The position numbers and the translations under genes are program-made. This document shows, in pieces, positions 60,224-64,000 of a stretch of 64,000 nucleotides of DNA (its first letter is position 1; every line of letters starts with the position of its first letter). The stretch is from Streptomyces sp. 35G-GA-8. GTDB lineage: Bacteria; Actinomycetota; Actinomycetes; Streptomycetales; Streptomycetaceae. The stretch spans positions 563,717 through 627,716 of the forward strand of contig NZ_JAMHJQ010000005.1 of assembly GCF_023534745.1 (NCBI RefSeq), given 5' to 3'. The notes under the pieces are model-generated. The model had not been told where the DNA came from and made no database searches. It saw only the letters and a program-made list of their open reading frames with translations.

Positions 60224-62074
60224 ATGCCGACGCACATGGGCTATCCCGGCGTATACATCGAAGAGCTTCCCAGCAGCATCCGTACCATCGCCTCGGTCAC
60301 CACCTCGGTGACCGCGTTCGTGGGGCACACCCGCCGGGGTCCGCTCAATCAACCCGTGCGGATCACCAGCTTCGCGGACTTCGAGCGCCGCTTCGGCGGG
60401 CTCACCTCCCAGAGCGCGGTCGGCTACGCCGTCCATCAGTTCTTCGGCAACGGCGGCTCCGTCGGGGTGATCGTGCGCGTGGCCAAGGCCGGCACCGGCG
60501 AAGAAGCCCGCGTCACGCTCGAATCCACCGAGGGGCACAGCCAGTGCCCGGTGCTTGAGGTACGCGCCAAGGAGCCGGGCGTCTGGGGCTCGGGGCTGCG
60601 GGTGGCCGTCGACCACGACACACCGACCCCGGACAAGACGTTCAACCTCCGGATCCTCGACGCCCGCGGCGGCGCCCGCGAGACCTTCACCGGTCTGTCG
60701 ATGAACACCGGCCACGGACGGTTCGTGGAGACGGTCGTCAACGCCGGTTCCTCCCTCGTCCGCGTCAAGGCCCTGGACGAGGACAGGCCCGACCCCTCCG
60801 GCACGGTCTCCAAGCCGTTCTCCGCGGAACTGCCCAATCTGAACGTCGAGTTGAAGGTGAAGATCGGCGATGTGGAGCGTGAGTTCACACTCCACGAACC
60901 CGACCACGACGGCGAGGCGCCGACCACCGTCACGGAACTGGCCCTCCTGCTGGAACGCAAGCTGCGCTCGCTCCCGGACGCGCCGGGCAAGCACACCTTC
61001 GCCGGCGCCGAGGTCACGGCGTTCGGCCGGAGGATCCAGGTCGTCGCCGGCTCCCTCGACCCCGACGACGTGGTGCGCTTCGTCGGCGAGTGCGCCAACG
61101 ATCTGGGCCTTGAGGCATCGGTCAACCCGCCCGTCTTCCCGCTCAAGGGCGGCAAGGACGGCGATCCGCCAGGACCGCGCGATCTCATCGGCAGCGAGGC
61201 GCGCAAGACCGGTGTGCAGGCGCTGCGCGATGTGGACGATGTCAATCTGCTCGCCCTGCCCGAGCTTTCGGCGTACGAGTCCACCGAGGACATGGTCACG
61301 GTGCTCTCCGCGGCCGAGCAGCTGTGCCGGGAGCGGCGGATCTTCCTGCTCGTGGACTCGCCGTCCACCTGGGGCAGCGTGGACGCCGCGCGGGCCGGGA
61401 TCGGCGCGTTCGACCCCGTACGCAGCGATCACGCCGCGCTGTACTTCCCGCACCTCCAGCTGACGGACCCGCTCACGGGACGGCTGCGCCCCTTCCCGCC
61501 GTCCGGGGCCATCGCCGGTGTCATCGCCCGCACCGACGGCGAGCGCGGCGTCTGGAAGGCACCGGCGGGGACCGAGGCTCGGCTGGCCGGTGTCAGGGCG
61601 CTGACCGTCAAGCTCACCGACCGGGAGAACGGACTGCTCAATCCGCTCGGTGTGAACTGTCTGCGCACCTTCCCGGTGGTCGGTCCGCTGGTGTGGGGCG
61701 CCCGTACGCTGCGGGGCGCGGACGCGCTCGACAGCGAGTGGAAGTACGTGCCGGTGCGCCGGCTCGCGCTGCATGTCGAGGAGAGTCTCTACCGCGGTCT
61801 GCAGTGGGTCGTCTTCGAGCCCAACAACGAGCAGTTGTGGCAGCAGATCCGGCTGAAGGCCTCCGCCTATCTCAACGATCTCTTCCGGCAGGGCGCCTTC
61901 CAGGGCGGCACACCGCGCGAGGCGTACTTCGTCAAGTGCGACAAGGACACCACCACCGAGGCGGATATCGAGAGCGGAGTGGTCAATGTCGTGATCGGCA
62001 TCGCGCCGGTCAGGCCCGCGGAGTTCGTGATCGTGAAGATCCAGCAGGTGGCCGGGCAGTTCGACCTGTCGTAA
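60224..62074 (+). CDS. Contractile injection system sheath protein
   Basis: The 616-residue phage tail-sheath homologue begins MGYPGVYIEELPSSIRTIASVTTSVTAFVGHTRRGPLNQPVRITSFADFERRFGG, the conserved opening of T4 gp18/eCIS sheaths. The C-terminal assembly domain (about 490-616) contains LTDRENGLLNPLGVNCLRTFP and KYVPVRRLALHVEESLYRGLQWVVFEPNNEQLWQQIR, and PREAYFVKCDKDTTTEADIESGVVNVVIGIAPVRPAEFVIVKIQQ closes it. Contraction drives the inner tube. The ATG at 60224 lies close to GGAGGGGG; an ATG four codons later is possible. Confidence 0.95.
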   Translation: MPTHMGYPGVYIEELPSSIRTIASVTTSVTAFVGHTRRGPLNQPVRITSFADFERRFGGLTSQSAVGYAVHQFFGNGGSVGVIVRVAKAGTGEEARVTLESTEGHSQCPVLEVRAKEPGVWGSGLRVAVDHDTPTPDKTFNLRILDARGGARETFTGLSMNTGHGRFVETVVNAGSSLVRVKALDEDRPDPSGTVSKPFSAELPNLNVELKVKIGDVEREFTLHEPDHDGEAPTTVTELALLLERKLRSLPDAPGKHTFAGAEVTAFGRRIQVVAGSLDPDDVVRFVGECANDLGLEASVNPPVFPLKGGKDGDPPGPRDLIGSEARKTGVQALRDVDDVNLLALPELSAYESTEDMVTVLSAAEQLCRERRIFLLVDSPSTWGSVDAARAGIGAFDPVRSDHAALYFPHLQLTDPLTGRLRPFPPSGAIAGVIARTDGERGVWKAPAGTEARLAGVRALTVKLTDRENGLLNPLGVNCLRTFPVVGPLVWGARTLRGADALDSEWKYVPVRRLALHVEESLYRGLQWVVFEPNNEQLWQQIRLKASAYLNDLFRQGAFQGGTPREAYFVKCDKDTTTEADIESGVVNVVIGIAPVRPAEFVIVKIQQVAGQFDLS

Positions 62075-62102
62075 CCGAGGAAAAGGAACACGAAGGAAAC
62101 CG

Positions 62103-62627
62103 ATGGCTGAGTTCCAGATCAACGCCCATCGCTTCGACCCCTACAAGAATTTCAAGTTCCTGGTCCTGTGGGACGGTCGAACGGTCGCGGGCGTCAGCAA
62201 GATCAGTCCGCTGAAGCGCACCACCGAAGTGGTCAAGCACCGCCATGGCGGCGACCCCAGCTCACCGCGGAAGTCCCCGGGCCGCTCCGAGTTCGAGGGG
62301 GTCACGCTCGAACGCGGCGTCACCCACGACCCGGAGTTCGACCGCTGGGCCAACAAGGTCTGGCAGGTCGGGGCCGGGCTCGGCTCGGAGGTCTCGCTGC
62401 GCGACTTCCGCAAGGACATCATCATCCAGGTCCTCAACGAGGCCGGGCAGGTGGCCGTCTCGCACAAGCTCTACCGGGCCTGGGTGAGTGAGTACCAGGT
62501 GCTCGGCGAGCTGGACGCGAACGCGAACGCCGTCGCCATCCAGAGCGTCAAGCTCGAATGCGAGGGCTGGGAGCGGGACTACGAGGTGGAGGAGCCGGTC
62601 GAGCCGTCGTTCACTCATCCGGCCTGA
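62103..62627 (+). CDS. Contractile injection system inner tube protein (T4 gp19-like)
   Basis: The 174-residue tube subunit has the family opening MAEFQINAHRFDPYKNFKFLVLWDGRTVAGVSKISPLKRTTEVVKHRHGGDPSSPRKSPGRSEFEGVTLERGVTHDPEFDRWANKVW and the mid-strand RDFRKDIIIQVLNEAGQVAVSHKLYRAWVSEYQVLGELDAN. It stacks as hexamers inside the sheath and carries the cargo lumen. It lies 28 bases after the sheath gene with GGAAAAGGAACACGAAGGAAAC before the ATG, so it is the second gene of the operon. Confidence 0.94.
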   Translation: MAEFQINAHRFDPYKNFKFLVLWDGRTVAGVSKISPLKRTTEVVKHRHGGDPSSPRKSPGRSEFEGVTLERGVTHDPEFDRWANKVWQVGAGLGSEVSLRDFRKDIIIQVLNEAGQVAVSHKLYRAWVSEYQVLGELDANANAVAIQSVKLECEGWERDYEVEEPVEPSFTHPA

Positions 62628-62644
62628 TCCGCACCGCCTTTCCC

Positions 62645-62713
62645 GTGGAGACGCACCGCCTCTCCACGCGGAGACGCACCGCCTCTTCACGCGGAGACGT
62701 ACCACCGATACCA
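62645..62713. repeat. 23-base tandem repeat between the tube and zinc-ribbon genes
   Basis: Units of 23 bases with the core GGAGACGCACCGCCTCT occur at 62645, 62668 and, partially and with changes, from 62691. Each unit contains GGAG followed by a complementary CTCC-like part, so small hairpins are possible. It fills most of the 109-base gap. Confidence 0.78.
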
Positions 62714-62736
62714 CCTGCACACCGGAGGAATGAGCG

Positions 62737-63483
62737 ATGACGCCGACGGGGCCGGCCGAGCTGCTCGCCACCTGGGAAGCCGGGCTGGCGCAGCGCGACG
62801 CGGGACGGTCTCTGCTGCTGCACCGGGCGGCCCGCCCGGGGGCCGGCACCGACGAGTTGCTGTCGATGCCGGTCGGCGCGCGCGAGGCGGATCTCTTCGC
62901 GCTGCGCCGGGCGCTGTTCGGCGAGCGCATGCAGGTCCGCGTCGAGTGCGCGTCGTGCGAAGAGGCGATGGAGTTCGATCTCGACGCGACATCGCTGGGT
63001 GTGCGGGGGCGGACACCGGAGGGACCAGTGCGGGTCGAGGAAGGCGACTGGGTGGTGGAGTTCCGGCTGCCCACCGTCGCCGACCTCGCGGCGGCCGGCT
63101 CCGCACCGGACGCGGCGGAGGCCCGTCGGCTGCTGGTGGCGCGCTGCGCGGTCTCGGCCGTACGGGGCGGGGAGCCGGTGCCACCGGAGCGGCTGGCCGT
63201 GCTGCTGCCCGCGGACGTACAGCGGCGTCTCGCCGAGAAGGCGGCAGAGGCCGATCCGGCGGCCGATGTGACGCTGAATGTCAACTGCCCCGAGTGCGGC
63301 GGGGCCACCCCCGCCGCACTGGACATCACCTCGTATCTGTGGACCGAACTGGACGCCTGGGCAAGGGACTTGCTGCTCGATGTCCATCTGCTCGCGAGCG
63401 CCTACGGGTGGAGCGAACCGGAGATCCTGGCGCTCAGCCCGCTGCGGCGTCGCTACTACCTGGAGCTGTGTACGGATGCCTGA
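62737..63483 (+). CDS. Zinc-ribbon protein of the injection cluster (T4 baseplate-chaperone-like)
   Basis: The 248-residue protein carries two Cys pairs, CASC at 71-74 and CPEC at 184-187, that could form one zinc knuckle, separated by an inserted helical segment. LLLHRAARPGAGTDELLSMPVGAREADLFALRRALFGERM near 26-65 and the C-terminal ARDLLLDVHLLASAYGWSEPEILALSPLRRRYYLELC resemble the T4 gp26/gp51-type baseplate assembly family. The C-terminal ILALSPLRRRYYL motif is typical of that group. It is third in the operon. It is probably an assembly factor, not a structural subunit; this is inference. Confidence 0.72.
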   Translation: MTPTGPAELLATWEAGLAQRDAGRSLLLHRAARPGAGTDELLSMPVGAREADLFALRRALFGERMQVRVECASCEEAMEFDLDATSLGVRGRTPEGPVRVEEGDWVVEFRLPTVADLAAAGSAPDAAEARRLLVARCAVSAVRGGEPVPPERLAVLLPADVQRRLAEKAAEADPAADVTLNVNCPECGGATPAALDITSYLWTELDAWARDLLLDVHLLASAYGWSEPEILALSPLRRRYYLELCTDA

Positions 63484-64000
63484 CTACTTCGACCGGCTGC
63501 TCGCCCGGTACACGCCGGTGCCCGGGGTGCCCGGTGCCGGGGGCGCCGGCGGCGCGGACGGCGTCGGGGGCATGGCGCGGGTCCGGCCACGGCTGCCCGG
63601 CCGGTACGAGCGGGCCGAAGCGCTGCGGTCCGGCCCGCGGGAGCCCGACGAGCCTGCCGCGCTGATCCCGTACGCTTCCCAACCCGCCGCCGCTCCTGCG
63701 GAGTTGATGTACCAGGAGCGCGAGGTCCGGACGGACCGGCAGACGGTGGTACGGACCGAGGCGGCACGTCCGGGCGTGGGGCCCGAGCGTCCCGTCGGCA
63801 CCGTCGCCACGCCGAGCACGGGGCCGCTGCTCCCCCCGCTGTCACACCGGACCCCGGTGCCGCGTCCGGCGGTGGACGAGGGCCCGCGCGCGCCGCGGCG
63901 ACCCGGGGCACCCCCAGTGTCCGGCACACCGCGCACCGCGCCCGCCGCCGCGCCGCGCGCCGCCGCCCCCGCTCCCTCGGCCGCCCCCACGCGACTCGGC
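63476..64000 (+). CDS. Pro/Ala-rich injection-cluster protein (3' end cut off)
   Basis: The function is not recognised. The first 175 residues are in the window and the frame remains open at the edge. It starts MPDYFDRLLARYTPVPG, then becomes low-complexity and Pro/Ala/Arg/Gly-rich, with only a short ordered block (PAELMYQEREVRTDRQTVVRTEAA near 78-101). The ATG at 63476 overlaps the end of the zinc-ribbon gene by eight bases, so the two are translationally coupled. Similar proline-rich genes of unknown role occur near this position in Streptomyces injection loci. Confidence 0.75.
   Translation, partial: MPDYFDRLLARYTPVPGVPGAGGAGGADGVGGMARVRPRLPGRYERAEALRSGPREPDEPAALIPYASQPAAAPAELMYQEREVRTDRQTVVRTEAARPGVGPERPVGTVATPSTGPLLPPLSHRTPVPRPAVDEGPRAPRRPGAPPVSGTPRTAPAAAPRAAAPAPSAAPTRLG

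Noticed and set aside
1-64000. rRNA, tRNA, CRISPR arrays, insertion sequences, integrases and phage attachment sites
   Set aside because: I looked on both strands for clover-leaf-like ends, spaced direct repeats and transposase motifs (DDE, HUH, recombinase) and saw none that could be supported.

Overview
The window is high-GC actinobacterial DNA that looks like a Streptomyces chromosome. The signs are G/C-ending codons, GTG starts, many ATGA/GTGA stop-start overlaps, a SAV2177/DUF574 methyltransferase, a DUF5753 XRE regulator, CebR and DasR type operator palindromes, and a Streptomyces-style contractile injection locus. No rRNA, tRNA, CRISPR array, transposase or integrase was seen. About 60 genes are called.

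Layout. 0-8 kb: a cut-off dienelactone hydrolase, TerB, an acyltransferase-3 membrane protein, a double SRPBCC protein with a broken ArsR gene in front, an unknown protein, a BlaI/M56 pair, and a divergent DedA-PAP2-PAP2 operon. 8-15.7 kb: GNAT, fatty acid desaturase, PRC-barrel protein, lipase, then a NodS-like methyltransferase / DUF1796 / PIG-L deacetylase operon divergent from a SnoaL-like gene, then YihY. 15.7-20.6 kb: TerB-TerD-TerD, a second BlaI/M56 pair and an LCP glycopolymer ligase. 20.7-30.7 kb: two CNNM transporters, a voltage-gated channel homologue, a DUF574 methyltransferase, an ECF-like sigma factor with partner, two MFS pumps and a glutathionyl-hydroquinone-reductase-like enzyme. 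30.8-39.4 kb: M4 protease and a CebR-box cellulase locus (GH48; GH5-GH6 operon). 39.4-44.1 kb: HtpX, PspAB, SMP-30, a secreted serine protease, a small secreted protein and an ArsR-like regulator. 44.1-52.8 kb: FadR-asparaginase-aspartase operon, XRE regulator, peptide deformylase, SPW protein, MarR-ACC deaminase pair, AEC transporter. 53-59.8 kb: CPA1 antiporter, carboxylesterase, old yellow enzyme, an unaccompanied CtaD with a small membrane protein. 60.2 kb to the end: the start of a contractile injection system (sheath, tube, zinc-ribbon protein, cut-off Pro/Ala-rich protein).

How the parts may work together. The most notable signal is a family of TACA-N4-TGTA palindromes at 5803-5837, 17574-17589 and 19098-19113. 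They sit at both BlaI genes, in front of DedA-PAP2-PAP2, beside TerD-TerD-TerB and in front of LCP. This suggests a BlaI-type envelope regulon wired to undecaprenyl-phosphate recycling and wall-polymer ligation rather than to a beta-lactamase. A second candidate is the methyltransferase/DUF1796/PIG-L operon, whose likely -35 box overlaps a DasR-like palindrome, hinting at N-acetylglucosamine-linked control. Cellulases together with ACC deaminase suggest a life near plants. All functional statements rest on motifs read by eye; no database search was run.
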